64,000 nucleotides of DNA from Gammaproteobacteria bacterium (GCA_025350055.1 JANXYK010000001.1:1-64000), one strand, 5' to 3'. Shown: positions 1 through 9,835, counted from the first letter of the stretch. Program-made: numbers and translations. Notes: generated by a model from the sequence alone, not told the origin.

Positions 1-234
1 GGTCAGCCCGTGAAGCCCGACCAGTTCGGCAAGGTACGCCACAGTATTGCGCGCGTGAAGACGGCGCTGCGTGCCGGTGAGCTGGGCCTGCCGATCGGCG
101 GCCAGGGTGCGTCGGCGGGTGCGGCTGCGAAGCCTGCCAAAGCCGCGAAGCCGGCCAAGGCTGCCGCGGCTGCCAAGCCGGCTGCCAAGAAGGCAGTTCG
201 CAAGTCCGGCGCCAAGAAGACAGGAGCCAAGTGA
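1..234 (+). CDS. rpmC: 50S ribosomal protein L29 (5' truncated by window edge)
   Basis: Only the C-terminal part is present. The first residues, [18 protein letters not shown], match the end of the L29 helical hairpin that sits by the exit tunnel on 23S rRNA. Beyond the normal L29 end (about base 75) there is a tail of roughly 50 residues made mostly of Ala, Lys and Pro ([12 protein letters not shown]-type units) that ordinary L29 lacks. The stop TGA at 232-234 overlaps the rpsQ ATG at 234, so the two are translationally coupled. The next gene being rpsQ fits the spc-region order. Identity is secure; the function of the tail is unknown. Confidence 0.9.
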   Translation, partial: GQPVKPDQFGKVRHSIARVKTALRAGELGLPIGGQGASAGAAAKPAKAAKPAKAAAAAKPAAKKAVRKSGAKKTGAK

Positions 235-512
235 TGAGCAATGAAACGGCCGCTGTCGTCAAACGCGGCGCACGTACCCTGACCGGCAAAGTCGTCAGCA
301 CCAAGATGGATAAGACCATCGCGGTGGTGATCGAGCGCATGGTCAAGCACGAGACCTACGGCAAGTACCTGCGCCGCAGCACCAAACTGCTGGCGCACGA
401 CGAAGAAAAGAGTGCGCGCGAAGGCGACACCGTGATGATCACGCCCTGCCGGCCGCTCTCGCGCCGCAAGTCGTGGCGCCTGCTGTCGATTGTCGAGCGC
501 GCGGCGCAGTAA
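234..512 (+). CDS. rpsQ: 30S ribosomal protein S17
   Basis: S17 is a primary 16S rRNA-binding protein with an OB fold. The product is 92 residues, close to the usual 80-90. It carries the family segments [20 protein letters not shown] and [14 protein letters not shown] and ends in a basic stretch. The ATG at 234 is chosen over an adjacent upstream GTG at 231 because it gives the classic stop/start overlap with rpmC. It lies between rpmC and rplN, as in the S10/spc junction of other Gammaproteobacteria. Confidence 0.96.
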   Translation: MSNETAAVVKRGARTLTGKVVSTKMDKTIAVVIERMVKHETYGKYLRRSTKLLAHDEEKSAREGDTVMITPCRPLSRRKSWRLLSIVERAAQ

Positions 513-548
513 CGGCCCCGCACCAGTATTTAAAACGGAACCGCTGCC

Positions 549-917
549 ATGATTCAGATGCAAAGCACGCTCCAGGCCGCCGACAACAGCGGCGCGCGCA
601 CCCTGATGTGCATCAAGGTGCTCGGTGGCTCGCACCGTCGCTACGCGACCGTGGGCGATGTCATAAAGGTCAGCATCAAGGATGCGATCCCGCGCGGCAA
701 GGTCAAGAAGGGCGAAGTCTATGACGCGGTCGTGGTGCGCACCCGCAAGGGCGTACGCCGCAGTGACGGCTCGTTGATCAAGTTCGACGGCAATGCCGCC
801 GTGCTGCTGACCAACAAGCTCGAGCCGATCGGCACCCGTATTTTCGGACCCGTGACGCGCGAGCTGCGCACGGTGCAGTTCATGAAGATCATTTCGTTGG
901 CGCCGGAAGTCCTGTAA
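549..917 (+). CDS. rplN: 50S ribosomal protein L14
   Basis: 122 residues, exactly the usual L14 length. It opens with [17 protein letters not shown] and contains the signature [20 protein letters not shown] and a [12 protein letters not shown] motif near the C-terminus. L14 binds 23S rRNA at the subunit interface and is the docking site of the silencing factor RsfS, whose gene is also in this window (35761-36312). It starts 36 bases after rpsQ. Its TAA stop overlaps the rplX ATG by one base. Confidence 0.98.
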   Translation: MIQMQSTLQAADNSGARTLMCIKVLGGSHRRYATVGDVIKVSIKDAIPRGKVKKGEVYDAVVVRTRKGVRRSDGSLIKFDGNAAVLLTNKLEPIGTRIFGPVTRELRTVQFMKIISLAPEVL

Positions 918-1234
918 TGGAAAAGATCAAGAAAGGCGATCAGGTGGTAGTGCTCTCCGGGCGCGACAAGGGCCGGCGCGGTGCGGTGCTGCGCGTGCTC
1001 GATGGCGACAGCGTGCTGGTCGAGAACGTCAATCGCGTCAAGCGGCACACCAAGGCGAATCCGCAGGCCAACCAGCCTGGCGGCATCATCGAGAAAGACA
1101 TGCCCATGCCGCTCTCGAAGGTTGCAATCTGGAATCCGGCCGCCAAGAAGGGCGATCGGGTCGGTATCAAGACGCTGGCCGACGGCAAGAAGGTGCGCTT
1201 CTTCAAGTCGAGTGGCGAGGTCATCGACGCCTGA
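917..1234 (+). CDS. rplX: 50S ribosomal protein L24
   Basis: 105 residues, the normal L24 length. The KOW motif is at the start ([18 protein letters not shown]), followed by [12 protein letters not shown] and the [15 protein letters not shown] region. L24 initiates assembly of the 50S subunit. The ATG overlaps the last base of the rplN stop (TAATG), and rplE follows after 23 bases. Standard spc operon position. Confidence 0.98.
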   Translation: MEKIKKGDQVVVLSGRDKGRRGAVLRVLDGDSVLVENVNRVKRHTKANPQANQPGGIIEKDMPMPLSKVAIWNPAAKKGDRVGIKTLADGKKVRFFKSSGEVIDA

Positions 1235-1257
1235 GGGCGTACGAGCAGGACAGAATC

Positions 1258-1797
1258 ATGGCAAGACTCATCAAGGTTTATCGCGAGCAGATCGTGCCGC
1301 AGTTGCGCAGCTCCCTGAAGCTGACCAACCCCATGGAAGTGCCGAAGATCACCAAGATCACGGTCAACATGGGCGTGGGCGAAGCGGTGGCCGACCGCAA
1401 GCTGATCGATGCTGCGGTCGCCGACCTGACCCGCATCACCGGCCAGAAGCCGATCATCTGCAAGTCGAAGAAGGCCATCGCCTCCTTCAAACTGCGCGAA
1501 GGCCTGGCGATCGGCTGCAAGGTCACGCTGCGTGGCGCGCGCATGTACGAATTCCTCGACCGCCTGATCAGCGTTGCCATGCCGCGCATTCGCGACTTCC
1601 GCGGTGTCTCGGCGCGCGCCTTCGACGGCCGCGGCAACTACACGCTGGGCGTCAAGGAACAGATCATTTTCCCTGAGATCCAGTACGACCAGATCGACAA
1701 GATCCGGGGCATGGATATCACGATCACGACCACGGCGCGCGACAACCAGCACGGGCGCGCGCTGCTGGAAGCCTTCAATTTCCCGTTCCGCAAGTAA
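1258..1797 (+). CDS. rplE: 50S ribosomal protein L5
   Basis: 179 residues, as in most bacteria. L5 binds 5S rRNA in the central protuberance. Visible signatures are [20 protein letters not shown], the [14 protein letters not shown] segment and the C-terminal [10 protein letters not shown]. It lies between rplX and rpsN in the spc operon. No unusual features. Confidence 0.98.
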   Translation: MARLIKVYREQIVPQLRSSLKLTNPMEVPKITKITVNMGVGEAVADRKLIDAAVADLTRITGQKPIICKSKKAIASFKLREGLAIGCKVTLRGARMYEFLDRLISVAMPRIRDFRGVSARAFDGRGNYTLGVKEQIIFPEIQYDQIDKIRGMDITITTTARDNQHGRALLEAFNFPFRK

Positions 1798-1825
1798 GCA
1801 TCAGGCGTCAGGCAAGGACCAGGCA

Positions 1826-2131
1826 ATGGCCAAGACCAACATGATCGAGCGCGACAAGCGGCGCACGCAGACGGTGAAGAAATACGCCGCGTTGCGCGCG
1901 CGTCTCAAGGAGACCATCCGCACGCCAAAGTCCTCGCCGGAAGAGCGCAGCGCGGCGCAAGCCAAACTGCAATCGCTGCCGCGCGATGCCAGCCCGAGCC
2001 GCCAGCGCAATCGCTGTGCGATTACCGGCCGTTCGCGCGGTGTGTACCGCAAATTCGGCCTGGGCCGCACCAAGATCCGCGAAGTGGCGGCGCGCGGCGA
2101 GATTCCTGGCCTCGCGAAAGCGAGCTGGTAG
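1826..2131 (+). CDS. rpsN: 30S ribosomal protein S14 (long, zinc-free type)
   Basis: 101 residues from the ATG at 1826, equal to the long S14 of Gammaproteobacteria. Only one cysteine (in [12 protein letters not shown]) is present, so it is the zinc-independent form. The C-terminus [19 protein letters not shown] is typical. An open frame runs much further upstream, but 1826 gives the canonical [13 protein letters not shown] start. S14 sits in the 30S head. Spc operon position between rplE and rpsH. Confidence 0.97.
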   Translation: MAKTNMIERDKRRTQTVKKYAALRARLKETIRTPKSSPEERSAAQAKLQSLPRDASPSRQRNRCAITGRSRGVYRKFGLGRTKIREVAARGEIPGLAKASW

Positions 2132-2142
2132 GAGCCATAACG

Positions 2143-2538
2143 ATGAGCATGACCGATCCGGTTGCCGACCTGCTGACCCGTATCCGCAACGGCCAGAGTG
2201 CGCGCAAGACCACCGTAACCATGGCCTCCTCGAAACTGAAGACCGCGATTCTGCGCGTGCTGAAGGACGAGGGTTTCATCGCCGATTTCAACATCGCCGA
2301 TGAATCGGGCAAGCCGGCCTTGACGGTCGACCTGAAATATTTCGACGGCCGGCCGGTGATCGACCGCCTCGAGCGCGTCAGCCGTCCGGGGCTGCGCATC
2401 TATCGCGGCAAGGATGAATTGCCCAAGGTGCTCGGCGGCATGGGCACGGTGATCGTCTCCACGCCCAAGGGCGTGATGACAGACAAGGCGGCGCGTGCCA
2501 TCGGTCAGGGTGGCGAGGTCATTTGCATCGTCGCCTGA
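2143..2538 (+). CDS. rpsH: 30S ribosomal protein S8
   Basis: 131 residues, the typical length. It starts [18 protein letters not shown] and ends with the signature [20 protein letters not shown]8 binds 16S rRNA helix 21 and in E. coli is the translational repressor of the spc operon; similar autoregulation is possible here but no site was identified. The gene starts 11 bases after rpsN. Confidence 0.98.
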   Translation: MSMTDPVADLLTRIRNGQSARKTTVTMASSKLKTAILRVLKDEGFIADFNIADESGKPALTVDLKYFDGRPVIDRLERVSRPGLRIYRGKDELPKVLGGMGTVIVSTPKGVMTDKAARAIGQGGEVICIVA

Positions 2539-2566
2539 TGGCGCCGAGACATACGGAATACTGAAC

Positions 2567-3097
2567 ATGTCCAGAGTCGCAAAGAAAGTCATCGACATCC
2601 CGAGCGGCGTGACCATCACGGTCGGCGCGGGGGTAGTCACGGTCAAGGGCGCCAAGGGTGCGCTCAGCCTGCCGGTTTCGGCGGGCGTATCCGTGGCACA
2701 GAAGGAAAAGCAGCTGTCGGTCAGCTACGAGGGTGTGGGCGAGGCGCGCATGCGTGCCGGCTCGACCCGCGCGCACCTCGCCAACATGGTGATGGGCGTG
2801 ACGCGTGGCTACGAGAAGAAGCTGGAACTCGTAGGCGTGGGCTTTCGCGCTGCGGTGGCTGGCAAGGCGCTGAACTTGACGCTGGGCTTCTCGCATCCGG
2901 TGAGCTTCGACATTCCCGAAGGCATCAGCATCGAGACGCCGAGCCAGACCGAGATCCTGATCAAGGGTGCCGACCGGCAGCGCGTCGGCCAGACGGCTGC
3001 GGAGATCCGCGGCATCCGCCCGCCCGAGCCCTACAAGGGCAAGGGTGTGCGCTACTCCGATGAGAAGATTTCCCTCAAGGAAGGGAAGAAGAAATGA
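2567..3097 (+). CDS. rplF: 50S ribosomal protein L6
   Basis: 176 residues from the ATG at 2567 ([15 protein letters not shown]), matching the family. It has two repeated alpha/beta domains and the C-terminal motif [18 protein letters not shown]. The open frame extends upstream into rpsH, but the standard start is clear. L6 sits near the GTPase-associated centre. Its TGA stop overlaps the rplR ATG by four bases (ATGA). Confidence 0.97.
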   Translation: MSRVAKKVIDIPSGVTITVGAGVVTVKGAKGALSLPVSAGVSVAQKEKQLSVSYEGVGEARMRAGSTRAHLANMVMGVTRGYEKKLELVGVGFRAAVAGKALNLTLGFSHPVSFDIPEGISIETPSQTEILIKGADRQRVGQTAAEIRGIRPPEPYKGKGVRYSDEKISLKEGKKK

Positions 3098-3453
3098 ACA
3101 TCACCAAGCAGCAGCGCCGCGCGCGCCGCGCCATCAAGACCCGCGCCAAGATCCGCGAGCTGGGCGTGGCCCGCCTCACGGTGCATCGCACGCCGCGCCA
3201 TATCTATGCGCAGCTTTTTGCCGCCGACGGTTCGAAGGTGCTGGCCGCAGCCTCCACGCTGCAGAAGCCGGTTGCCACGGGCCTCAAGTACACCGGCAAT
3301 GTCGAGGCCGCGAAGGCCGTGGGCCGTGCGATCGCCGAGCGTGCCAAGGCCGCGGGCGTCACGCGCGTGGCTTTCGATCGTTCGGGTTTCCAGTACCACG
3401 GCCGCGTGAAAGCGCTGGCTGACGCTGCCCGCGAAGCCGGGCTTGAACTCTAG
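3094..3453 (+). CDS. rplR: 50S ribosomal protein L18
   Basis: 119 residues. It has a basic N-terminus ([17 protein letters not shown]), the [13 protein letters not shown] segment and the closing [22 protein letters not shown]18 delivers 5S rRNA to the large subunit together with L5. It is translationally coupled to rplF by the ATGA overlap, and rpsE follows 23 bases later. Confidence 0.98.
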   Translation: MNITKQQRRARRAIKTRAKIRELGVARLTVHRTPRHIYAQLFAADGSKVLAAASTLQKPVATGLKYTGNVEAAKAVGRAIAERAKAAGVTRVAFDRSGFQYHGRVKALADAAREAGLEL

Positions 3454-3476
3454 GATTTCCTCCAGGATCGCATCGC

Positions 3477-3983
3477 ATGGCTAGAATCGAAAAGAACCAG
3501 AGTGCCGACGACCTGCTCGAGAAGCTGGTCGCAGTCAATCGCACGGCCAAGGTCGTCAAGGGCGGCCGCCAGTTCGGTTTCACTGCGCTGACAGTGGTGG
3601 GCGATGGTGCCGGCCGAGTCGGCTTCGGTTTCGGCAAGGCGCGTGAAGTGCCGGTGGCGATCTCCAAGGCAATGGCGCAGGCGCGCAAGAACCTGGTGAA
3701 CGTCAGCCTCGCGAACGACACGCTGCACTACGCGGTCAAGGGCGAGCACGGCGCGACGCGTGTGTTCATGCAGCCCGCCTCGAGCGGTACTGGCGTCATC
3801 GCCGGTGGCGGCATGCGCGCGGTGCTCGAATGCGCCGGCGTGCGCAACGTGCTGGCCAAGAGCTACGGCTCGCGCAACCCGATCAACGTGGTGCGCGCAA
3901 CCGTCAAGGCGCTGGCGCTGGTGCGCTCGCCGGAAGACATTGCCGCCAAGCGCGGCAAGAGCCTCGAAGAAATACTCGGGTGA
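3477..3983 (+). CDS. rpsE: 30S ribosomal protein S5
   Basis: 168 residues, the usual size. The N-terminal double-stranded RNA-binding domain includes [20 protein letters not shown] and [12 protein letters not shown]. The C-terminal domain contains [16 protein letters not shown]5 contributes to decoding fidelity and mRNA unwinding at the entry channel. It lies between rplR and rpmD. Confidence 0.98.
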   Translation: MARIEKNQSADDLLEKLVAVNRTAKVVKGGRQFGFTALTVVGDGAGRVGFGFGKAREVPVAISKAMAQARKNLVNVSLANDTLHYAVKGEHGATRVFMQPASSGTGVIAGGGMRAVLECAGVRNVLAKSYGSRNPINVVRATVKALALVRSPEDIAAKRGKSLEEILG

Positions 3984-3988
3984 ATGAC

Positions 3989-4222
3989 ATGAGCGCGGGC
4001 AAACAGACTCCTGGAAAACAGGCCCCTGAAAAACAGGCAATGGGCAAGCAGATCAAGGTGACGCTGTTGAAGAGCCTCGCCGGACAGCTGCGCCATATCA
4101 GCGCCTCGGTGCGTGGCCTGGGACTGCGCCGTCGTCACCATGCCGTCATGGTGGCCGACACGGCCGAGAACCGCGGCATGATCAACGCGGCCTGCCACAT
4201 GCTGAAGGTGGAGCGAAACTGA
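3989..4222 (+). CDS. rpmD: 50S ribosomal protein L30
   Basis: The L30 core begins at [15 protein letters not shown] and ends HMLKVERN; from that methionine (ATG at 4040) the protein would be 60 residues, the usual L30 length. An upstream in-frame ATG at 3989 adds 17 residues built from repeated GKQ-like units. The 4040 start has AGG only two bases upstream, too close for a good ribosome binding site, so 3989 is given here; 4040 remains possible. Spc operon position between rpsE and rplO is standard. Confidence 0.9.
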   Translation: MSAGKQTPGKQAPEKQAMGKQIKVTLLKSLAGQLRHISASVRGLGLRRRHHAVMVADTAENRGMINAACHMLKVERN

Positions 4223-4223
4223 C

Positions 4224-4658
4224 ATGCGATTGAACACCATCAAACCGGGCGCTGGTTCGCGCAAGGTGCGCCTGCGCGTCGGTCGCGGCGCCAGCGCCGG
4301 CCAGGGCAAGACCTGCGGCCGCGGCGTCAAGGGCCAGCGCGCGCGCAAGGGCGGCTATCACAAGGTCGGCTTCGAAGGCGGCCAGATGCCCATCCAGCGG
4401 CGCATGCCGAAGGTCGGCTTCCGTTCGGCGATCAAGGCAGTGCGCGCGGAAGTGCGCCTGCATGAGCTGGCACTGGTCAGCACCGCGCCGATCGATATGG
4501 CGGCATTGAAAGCTGCCCAGCTGATCCCCGTGTTTGCCGAGAAGGCCAAGGTCGTGCTCTCGGGCGAGCTCAAGAAGGCGGTGCAGCTCAAGGGTATCGG
4601 CGTCACCAAGGGTGCGCGCGCGGCCATCGAAGCGGCCGGCGGCAAGATCGAGGACTAA
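4224..4658 (+). CDS. rplO: 50S ribosomal protein L15
   Basis: 144 residues. It opens [20 protein letters not shown] and carries the glycine/arginine-rich [20 protein letters not shown] and [15 protein letters not shown] segments typical of L15. L15 is a late-assembling 50S protein. It begins one base after the rpmD stop, and its own TAA overlaps the secY ATG by one base (TAATG), which couples ribosomal and secretory genes. Confidence 0.98.
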   Translation: MRLNTIKPGAGSRKVRLRVGRGASAGQGKTCGRGVKGQRARKGGYHKVGFEGGQMPIQRRMPKVGFRSAIKAVRAEVRLHELALVSTAPIDMAALKAAQLIPVFAEKAKVVLSGELKKAVQLKGIGVTKGARAAIEAAGGKIED

Positions 4659-6022
4659 TGGCCAACTCCCCGACCACCAATCCAGCGGCGACTTTTGCCG
4701 AGGCGGGCCGCCTCGGTGAGATACGCACGCGCCTGTTCTTTTTGCTGGGCGCGCTGGTGGTCTATCGCATTGGTACGTTCATTCCCGTGCCGGGCATTGA
4801 TCCGGTCAAGGTCGCCAACTTCTTCAACGACAAGGCAAACACGATCCTCGGGGTCGTGAACACCTTCAGCGGCGGCGCGCTGCAGCGCCTGTCGATCTTC
4901 GCGATGGGCGTGATGCCTTACATCTCGGCCTCGATCATCATCCAGATGCTCTCGATGGTGGTGCCGACGCTGATGGAATATCGCAAGGAAGGCGAGGCCG
5001 GCCGTCGCAAGACCACGCAGCTCACGCGCTATGCCACGGTGGGCCTGGCAGTGTTCCAGTCCTTCGGTGCAGCGGCCGCGCTGCAGAATGGCGGCATGGT
5101 GCTGGCCGGCGGCTTCCAATGGATGCTCGTGGCCACGATTACCATGACCACGGGCACGCTGTTCCTGATGTGGCTGGGTGAGCAGATCACCGAGCGCGGC
5201 ATCGGCAACGGCATCTCGATGCTGATCCTCTCGGGTATTGTCGCCGGCATTCCTGGCGCGATCAGCCGCACCTTCAATTCGGTCAACAGCGGCGAGATCC
5301 TGCCGATCTTTGCGATCGTGCTGGTCATCATCGTGGTCGGCGTCACCTACTTCTGCGTGTTCGTCGAGCGCGCGCAGCGGCGCATCACCGTGCACTATGC
5401 CAAGCGCCAGGTCGGGCGGCGGCTGTATGCCGGCCAGAGCAGCCACCTGCCGTTCAAGCTCAACATGTCGGGCGTGATTCCGCCGATCTTCGCCTCGAGC
5501 CTGCTGCTGTTCCCGGCGACGATGGCCAGCTTCTTTGCCACCGGCACCACCGACAACAAGTGGACGCTGTTTATGCAGCGCGTACAGGCGGCGCTTAACT
5601 ACGGCCAGCCGCTGCACCTGGTGCTGTACGCGGCGCTGATCCTGGGCTTCACCTTTTTCTACACCGCGCTGGTGTTCAACGCGCGCGATACCGCCGACAA
5701 CCTCAAGAAGTCGGGCGCCTTCATTCCCGGTATCCGCCCCGGCCAGCAGACCGGCGAATACATCGACAAGGTGCTCTCGCGGCTCACGCTGTGGGGCGCG
5801 TTCTACATCATGGCCGTGTGCCTGTTGCCCGAATTCCTGGTTTCCTCGCAGGGTGTGCCGTTCCAGTTTGGCGGTACCTCGCTGCTGATCGTGGTGGTGG
5901 TGGTCATGGATTTCATGGCGCAGCTACAGGCGCACATGATGTCCAATCAGTACCCGGGCCTGATGAAAAAGGCGAATCTGCTCGGAGCGGGCCGTGGTGC
6001 CCCAGGTCAAGGTGAGCGATGA
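4658..6022 (+). CDS. secY: preprotein translocase subunit SecY
   Basis: 454 residues with about ten membrane segments. SecY forms the inner-membrane protein-conducting channel together with SecE and SecG. Visible signatures are [10 protein letters not shown] in the first periplasmic part, the plug-region [20 protein letters not shown], and [12 protein letters not shown]-like [11 protein letters not shown] in the cytosolic loop. The ATG at 4658 overlaps the rplO stop and the TGA overlaps the rpmJ ATG. This is the normal distal spc operon order. Confidence 0.98.
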   Translation: MANSPTTNPAATFAEAGRLGEIRTRLFFLLGALVVYRIGTFIPVPGIDPVKVANFFNDKANTILGVVNTFSGGALQRLSIFAMGVMPYISASIIIQMLSMVVPTLMEYRKEGEAGRRKTTQLTRYATVGLAVFQSFGAAAALQNGGMVLAGGFQWMLVATITMTTGTLFLMWLGEQITERGIGNGISMLILSGIVAGIPGAISRTFNSVNSGEILPIFAIVLVIIVVGVTYFCVFVERAQRRITVHYAKRQVGRRLYAGQSSHLPFKLNMSGVIPPIFASSLLLFPATMASFFATGTTDNKWTLFMQRVQAALNYGQPLHLVLYAALILGFTFFYTALVFNARDTADNLKKSGAFIPGIRPGQQTGEYIDKVLSRLTLWGAFYIMAVCLLPEFLVSSQGVPFQFGGTSLLIVVVVVMDFMAQLQAHMMSNQYPGLMKKANLLGAGRGAPGQGER

Positions 6023-6132
6023 AAGTACGTCCGTCAGTGAAGAAGATCTGCAAGAACTGCAAGATCGTGCGCCGCCGTCGCGTGGTCTACGTGATCTGCG
6101 TCGACGCGCGCCACAAGCAGCGCCAGGGTTAG
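6019..6132 (+). CDS. rpmJ: 50S ribosomal protein L36 (zinc-binding form)
   Basis: A 37-codon gene starting [15 protein letters not shown] and ending RHKQRQG. Cys11, Cys14, Cys27 and His32 form the CCCH zinc knuckle, so this is the zinc-dependent L36 rather than the zinc-free paralogue made under zinc starvation. It overlaps the secY stop by four bases (ATGA) and precedes rpsM by ten bases, the conserved secY-rpmJ-rpsM junction. Confidence 0.95.
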   Translation: MKVRPSVKKICKNCKIVRRRRVVYVICVDARHKQRQG

Positions 6133-6142
6133 GAGCAAAAGC

Positions 6143-6523
6143 ATGGCACGCATAGCCGGTATCAACATTCCGATGAACAAGCATGTGATCATCGGCCTGA
6201 CCCACATCTTCGGCGTCGGCCCGACCCGCTCGGCCGAGGCCTGCAAGGCCGCTGGTGTCGATCCGACCACCAAGGTGAAGGACCTGACCGAGGCTGAAGT
6301 CACGGCGATCCGCGCGCAGCTCTCGCGCTGGCCGCTGGAAGGCGACCTGCGCCGCGAAGTCTCGATGAACATCAAGCGACTGATGGACCTGGGCACTTGG
6401 CGTGGCATCCGCCATCGCAAGGGTCTGCCGGTCCGTGGTCAACGCACGCGCACCAATGCGCGTACCCGCAAGGGCCCGCGCAAGCAGGCCGTGAAGCTCA
6501 ACGCCCCGCCGGGCAAGGTTTGA
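6143..6523 (+). CDS. rpsM: 30S ribosomal protein S13
   Basis: 126 residues, slightly longer than the 118 of E. coli because of a basic C-terminal extension ending NAPPGKV. It has the [14 protein letters not shown] start, the helix-two-turn-helix [20 protein letters not shown] and the tRNA-contacting [12 protein letters not shown] tail. S13 bridges the 30S head to the 50S subunit. It is the first gene of the alpha operon order rpsM-rpsK-rpsD-rpoA-rplQ. Confidence 0.98.
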   Translation: MARIAGINIPMNKHVIIGLTHIFGVGPTRSAEACKAAGVDPTTKVKDLTEAEVTAIRAQLSRWPLEGDLRREVSMNIKRLMDLGTWRGIRHRKGLPVRGQRTRTNARTRKGPRKQAVKLNAPPGKV

Positions 6524-6538
6524 TAGCAGGCAATCACT

Positions 6539-6982
6539 ATGGCTGAACAGAAACCACAGCAATCCGGCGCAGCAGCGGCCCCCACCGCGGCGGCCGCGGC
6601 CGCCGCCGCGAAGAAGCCCAAGAAGGCACGCAAGCACGTGCTCGATGCGATCGCGCACGTACACGCTTCCTTCAACAACACGATCATCACGATCACCGAC
6701 CGCCAGGGCAACACGCTCTCGTGGGCGACATCGGGTGGTTGCGGCTTTCGCGGTTCGCGCAAGAGCACGCCGTTCGCTGCGCAGGTGGCCGCCGAGAAGG
6801 CTGGCGTCGCCGCGCAGGAACATGGCGTGAAGAATGTCGAAGTGCGCGTCGGCGGCCCCGGCCCCGGCCGCGAGTCGGCAGTGCGCGCGCTCAACAGCTG
6901 CGGCCTGAAGATCACCAGCATTGAAGATGTGACCCCGATCCCCCATAACGGCTGCCGTCCGCCGAAGAAGCGCCGCGTCTAA
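6539..6982 (+). CDS. rpsK: 30S ribosomal protein S11 with Ala-rich N-terminal extension
   Basis: 147 residues against about 129 in E. coli. The S11 core is unmistakable: [39 protein letters not shown] and the C-terminal [18 protein letters not shown]. The extra residues are N-terminal, an alanine-rich run followed by [10 protein letters not shown]11 lies at the 30S platform near the Shine-Dalgarno helix. The start at 6539 is the only ATG before the extension. See the finding on Lys/Ala-rich tails. Confidence 0.97.
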   Translation: MAEQKPQQSGAAAAPTAAAAAAAAKKPKKARKHVLDAIAHVHASFNNTIITITDRQGNTLSWATSGGCGFRGSRKSTPFAAQVAAEKAGVAAQEHGVKNVEVRVGGPGPGRESAVRALNSCGLKITSIEDVTPIPHNGCRPPKKRRV

Positions 6983-7020
6983 GGCGCGCGCCCACAAAAG
7001 CGAAGGAATAGAGAACCAAC

Positions 7021-7644
7021 ATGGCCCGATACATTGGTCCCAAGTGCAAGCTCGCCCGGCGTGAAGGCACGGATCTGTTTCTCAAGAGCGGCGCCAAGCC
7101 GATCGAGAGCAAGTGCAAATTCCAGGTGCCGCCCGGCGGCATCAAGAGCGAGCGCCGCCAGCGCCTTTCTGACTACGGCCTGCAGCTGCGCGAGAAGCAG
7201 AAGCTGCGGCGCATGTACGGCGTGCTCGAGCGGCAGTTCCGCGGCTACTACAAGCTGGCCGCGCGCCGTACCGGCGCCACCGGCGAAACGCTGCTGAAGC
7301 TGCTCGAATCGCGCCTCGACAACGTGGTCTATCGCATGGGCTTTGCCGCCACGCGCGCTGAAGCGCGCCAGCTGGTGAGCCACAAGGCGATCGAAGTCAA
7401 CGGCAACATCGTCTCGATCGCTTCCTACCAGTGCAGCGCGGGCGATGTGGTGCAGGTGCGCGAGCGCGCCCGCAAGCAATTGCGCATTCAGGGCGCGCTG
7501 GCCTCGGCCACCCAGGCCGGTCTCCCCGACTGGGTCGAGGTGAGCGACAAGGAGATGCGCGGCATATTCAAGACTGTCCCGGCTCGCGAGGATGTCCTGC
7601 CGGACATCAACGAGAACCTGGTGGTCGAGTTGTATTCGAAGTAA
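7021..7644 (+). CDS. rpsD: 30S ribosomal protein S4
   Basis: 207 residues. Signatures are [40 protein letters not shown] and, in the S4 RNA-binding domain (about residues 97-160), [20 protein letters not shown]. It ends [10 protein letters not shown]. It lacks the four-cysteine zinc cluster of some S4 proteins. S4 is a primary 16S binder and, in E. coli, the translational repressor of the alpha operon; equivalent control is plausible but not shown. Confidence 0.98.
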   Translation: MARYIGPKCKLARREGTDLFLKSGAKPIESKCKFQVPPGGIKSERRQRLSDYGLQLREKQKLRRMYGVLERQFRGYYKLAARRTGATGETLLKLLESRLDNVVYRMGFAATRAEARQLVSHKAIEVNGNIVSIASYQCSAGDVVQVRERARKQLRIQGALASATQAGLPDWVEVSDKEMRGIFKTVPAREDVLPDINENLVVELYSK

Positions 7645-7657
7645 TGGTGGAGCACCT

Positions 7658-8662
7658 ATGCAATCCCTGGTAACCGAATTTCTCAAGCCCCGTGTCGTCA
7701 AGGTGCAGCCCGTGGCCCCGCGTCAGGCGCGGGTCGTGATCGAGCCGTTCGAGCGCGGCTTCGGCCACACACTCGGCAACGCGCTGCGGCGCGTGCTGCT
7801 CTCCTCGATGCCTGGTGCGGCGATCACCGAAGTCGAGATCGACGGCGTGCTGCATGAGTACACCAGCATCGAAGGCGTGCAGGAAGACGTGGTCGACGTG
7901 CTGCTGAACCTCAAGCTCGTGGCACTGCGCATGCACACGCGCAATTCCGCCGAGCTGCGCCTGCACAAGAAAGGCCCGGGCCCGGTGACGGCCGGTGACA
8001 TCCAGACCGATCACGACATCGAAGTCGTGAACCCGGACCTGGTGATCGCCAACCTCACCAAGGCTGGCGAACTGAACATGCAGATGAAGATCGAACGCGG
8101 CCGCGGCTATCGCCCGGCGGTGCAGCGCTTGGCCTTCGAGGAACAGAGCCGGCCGATCGGCCGCCTGCTGCTCGATGCCTCCTTCAGCCCGGTGCGTCGC
8201 GTGACCTACTCGGTCGAAGCCGCGCGCGTCGAGCAGCGCACCGACCTCGACAAGCTGATCATCGACATCGAGACCAACGGCACCATCGAGCCCGAGGAAG
8301 CCATCCGGCGCGCCGGCGGCATCCTCAAGGACCAGCTGTCGGTGTTCGTCGATCTGCAGGGCGAGGATGAAGCGGTCGCCAAGATCACCGAGATGCAGTT
8401 CGATCCGATCCTGCTGCGTCCGGTCGATGAGCTCGAGCTCACGGTGCGCAGTGCCAACTGCCTCAAGGCCGAGAACATCCATTACATCGGCGATCTCGTG
8501 CAGCGCACCGAAGTCGAGCTGCTGCGTACCCCGAACCTGGGCAAGAAGTCGCTCACCGAGATCAAGGAAGTGCTGCAGAGCCACGGCCTGATGCTCGGCA
8601 TGCGTCTCGATGGCTGGCCGCCGGCGGGCCTGCGCCGCGATGAAGAGAGCGGCCTGATCTGA
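7658..8662 (+). CDS. rpoA: DNA-directed RNA polymerase alpha subunit
   Basis: 334 residues from the ATG at 7658 ([16 protein letters not shown]). The N-terminal assembly domain holds [20 protein letters not shown]. The C-terminal domain, after about residue 245, holds the DNA- and activator-contacting helices with [15 protein letters not shown] and [14 protein letters not shown]. Alpha nucleates RNA polymerase assembly and binds UP elements and regulators such as the Crp protein encoded at 52151-52930. It lies between rpsD and rplQ as expected. Confidence 0.98.
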   Translation: MQSLVTEFLKPRVVKVQPVAPRQARVVIEPFERGFGHTLGNALRRVLLSSMPGAAITEVEIDGVLHEYTSIEGVQEDVVDVLLNLKLVALRMHTRNSAELRLHKKGPGPVTAGDIQTDHDIEVVNPDLVIANLTKAGELNMQMKIERGRGYRPAVQRLAFEEQSRPIGRLLLDASFSPVRRVTYSVEAARVEQRTDLDKLIIDIETNGTIEPEEAIRRAGGILKDQLSVFVDLQGEDEAVAKITEMQFDPILLRPVDELELTVRSANCLKAENIHYIGDLVQRTEVELLRTPNLGKKSLTEIKEVLQSHGLMLGMRLDGWPPAGLRRDEESGLI

Positions 8663-8682
8663 TTTTTTTCGAAGAGTAAACC

Positions 8683-9363
8683 ATGCGTCACAAGCTTTCC
8701 GGTCGGCAACTCTCGCGCAACAGTTCGCATCGCCATGCGTTGATGCGCAACATGTCGGCTGCGCTCCTGCGGTACGAGACCATCCGCACCACGGTGCCGA
8801 AGGCCAAGGAGCTGCGTCGCGTGGTCGAGCCGCTGATCACGCTCGGCAAGAGCGATTCAGAAGCCAACCGGCGGCTGGCGTTCGCGCGCCTGCGGGATGG
8901 TGAGCTGGTCGAGAAGCTGTTCACCGACCTGGGCCCGCGCTTCCGTACGCGTCCGGGCGGCTACACGCGCATCCTGCGCATGCTGCCGCGCGCTGGTGAC
9001 AACGCCAAGATGGCGCTGATGCAGCTGGTCGATCGTCCGGCGCCGGTGGCGGTGCCGAGCGAGACTCCGGAGGGCAAGGGCAAGAAGACCCGTGCCGCGG
9101 CAGCTGCCGAGGGTGCCCAGTCAGCGGACAAGTCAGCGGACAAGTCGGCTGACAAGCCGGCCGACAAGGCTGCTGCCAAGGCCGTCAAGGCTGCGGGCAA
9201 GGCTGCGCACAAGGCGGCCACAGCGGGCGCCAAGGCCGCGGCCAAGAGCGCCAAGGCAGCCGACAAGGCGAAGAAATCTGCTGCCAAAGCCGCAACGGGC
9301 GGTGCTAAAGTCAAAGCCGGGGCGAAGAGCACCGCCAAGAAGAAGGCCTCCAAGTCCAAGTAG
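8683..9363 (+). CDS. rplQ: 50S ribosomal protein L17 with long Lys/Ala tail
   Basis: 226 residues, about 100 more than E. coli L17. Residues 1 to about 120 are normal L17: [40 protein letters not shown] and the [20 protein letters not shown] segment. After about residue 122 follows a tail made almost entirely of Lys, Ala, Ser, Gly and Asp. It contains tandem SADK units and ends AKKKASKSK, resembling histone H1-like bacterial tails. The reading frame is continuous, so the tail is genuinely encoded. It closes the alpha operon. Confidence 0.96.
   Translation: MRHKLSGRQLSRNSSHRHALMRNMSAALLRYETIRTTVPKAKELRRVVEPLITLGKSDSEANRRLAFARLRDGELVEKLFTDLGPRFRTRPGGYTRILRMLPRAGDNAKMALMQLVDRPAPVAVPSETPEGKGKKTRAAAAAEGAQSADKSADKSADKPADKAAAKAVKAAGKAAHKAATAGAKAAAKSAKAADKAKKSAAKAATGGAKVKAGAKSTAKKKASKSK
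9121..9168 (+). repeat. 12-bp tandem repeats in the rplQ tail
   Basis: Four consecutive 12-bp units, each encoding SADK or a variant ([16 protein letters not shown]); the first two are identical. The unit length is a multiple of three, so gain or loss of copies would alter tail length without breaking the frame. Confidence 0.75.
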
Positions 9364-9436
9364 GCCGGCAGCGCTGGAAGCTGCATTGGTGGTGACCGGG
9401 AAGACCCCGCATCACTAAAACGCAAGGAGCTTCGGT

Positions 9437-9829
9437 ATGGGAATCGCTGCAGAATTCAAAGAGTTCGCCATGAAAGGCAATGTCGTCGACATGGCCGTGG
9501 GCGTAATCATTGGCGCCGCCTTTGGCAAGATCGTCGGCTCGCTGGTCGAGAACGTGATCATGCCGCCGATCGGCATGGCCCTCGCCGGCGTCAATGTGGC
9601 CGACTGGGCCACCAAGATCGGCGTGGCCGCCGATGGCAAAGCCGTGATGCTCAAATACGGTGCTTTCCTGCAGACCGTGATCGATTTCGTGATCGTCGCC
9701 TTCATCATTTTCATAGCGCTCAAGGGCATCAACCGGCTGAAAAAGCCGGCTCCAAATGCACCGCCGCCGCCGCCCCCGGCCCAGGAAGTGCTGCTCGGAC
9801 AAATTCGGGATTTGCTGGCAAAACGCTGA
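9437..9829 (+). CDS. mscL: large-conductance mechanosensitive channel MscL
   Basis: 130 residues. MscL is a homopentameric inner-membrane channel that opens under hypo-osmotic stress. The N-terminal amphipathic helix and TM1 read [20 protein letters not shown] and [19 protein letters not shown]2 includes [19 protein letters not shown], followed by a proline stretch and the C-terminal helix [14 protein letters not shown]. The start has an AAGGAG ribosome binding site. It lies next to rplQ, a neighbourhood also seen near rplQ in E. coli. Confidence 0.97.
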   Translation: MGIAAEFKEFAMKGNVVDMAVGVIIGAAFGKIVGSLVENVIMPPIGMALAGVNVADWATKIGVAADGKAVMLKYGAFLQTVIDFVIVAFIIFIALKGINRLKKPAPNAPPPPPPAQEVLLGQIRDLLAKR

Positions 9830-9835
9830 AATTGC

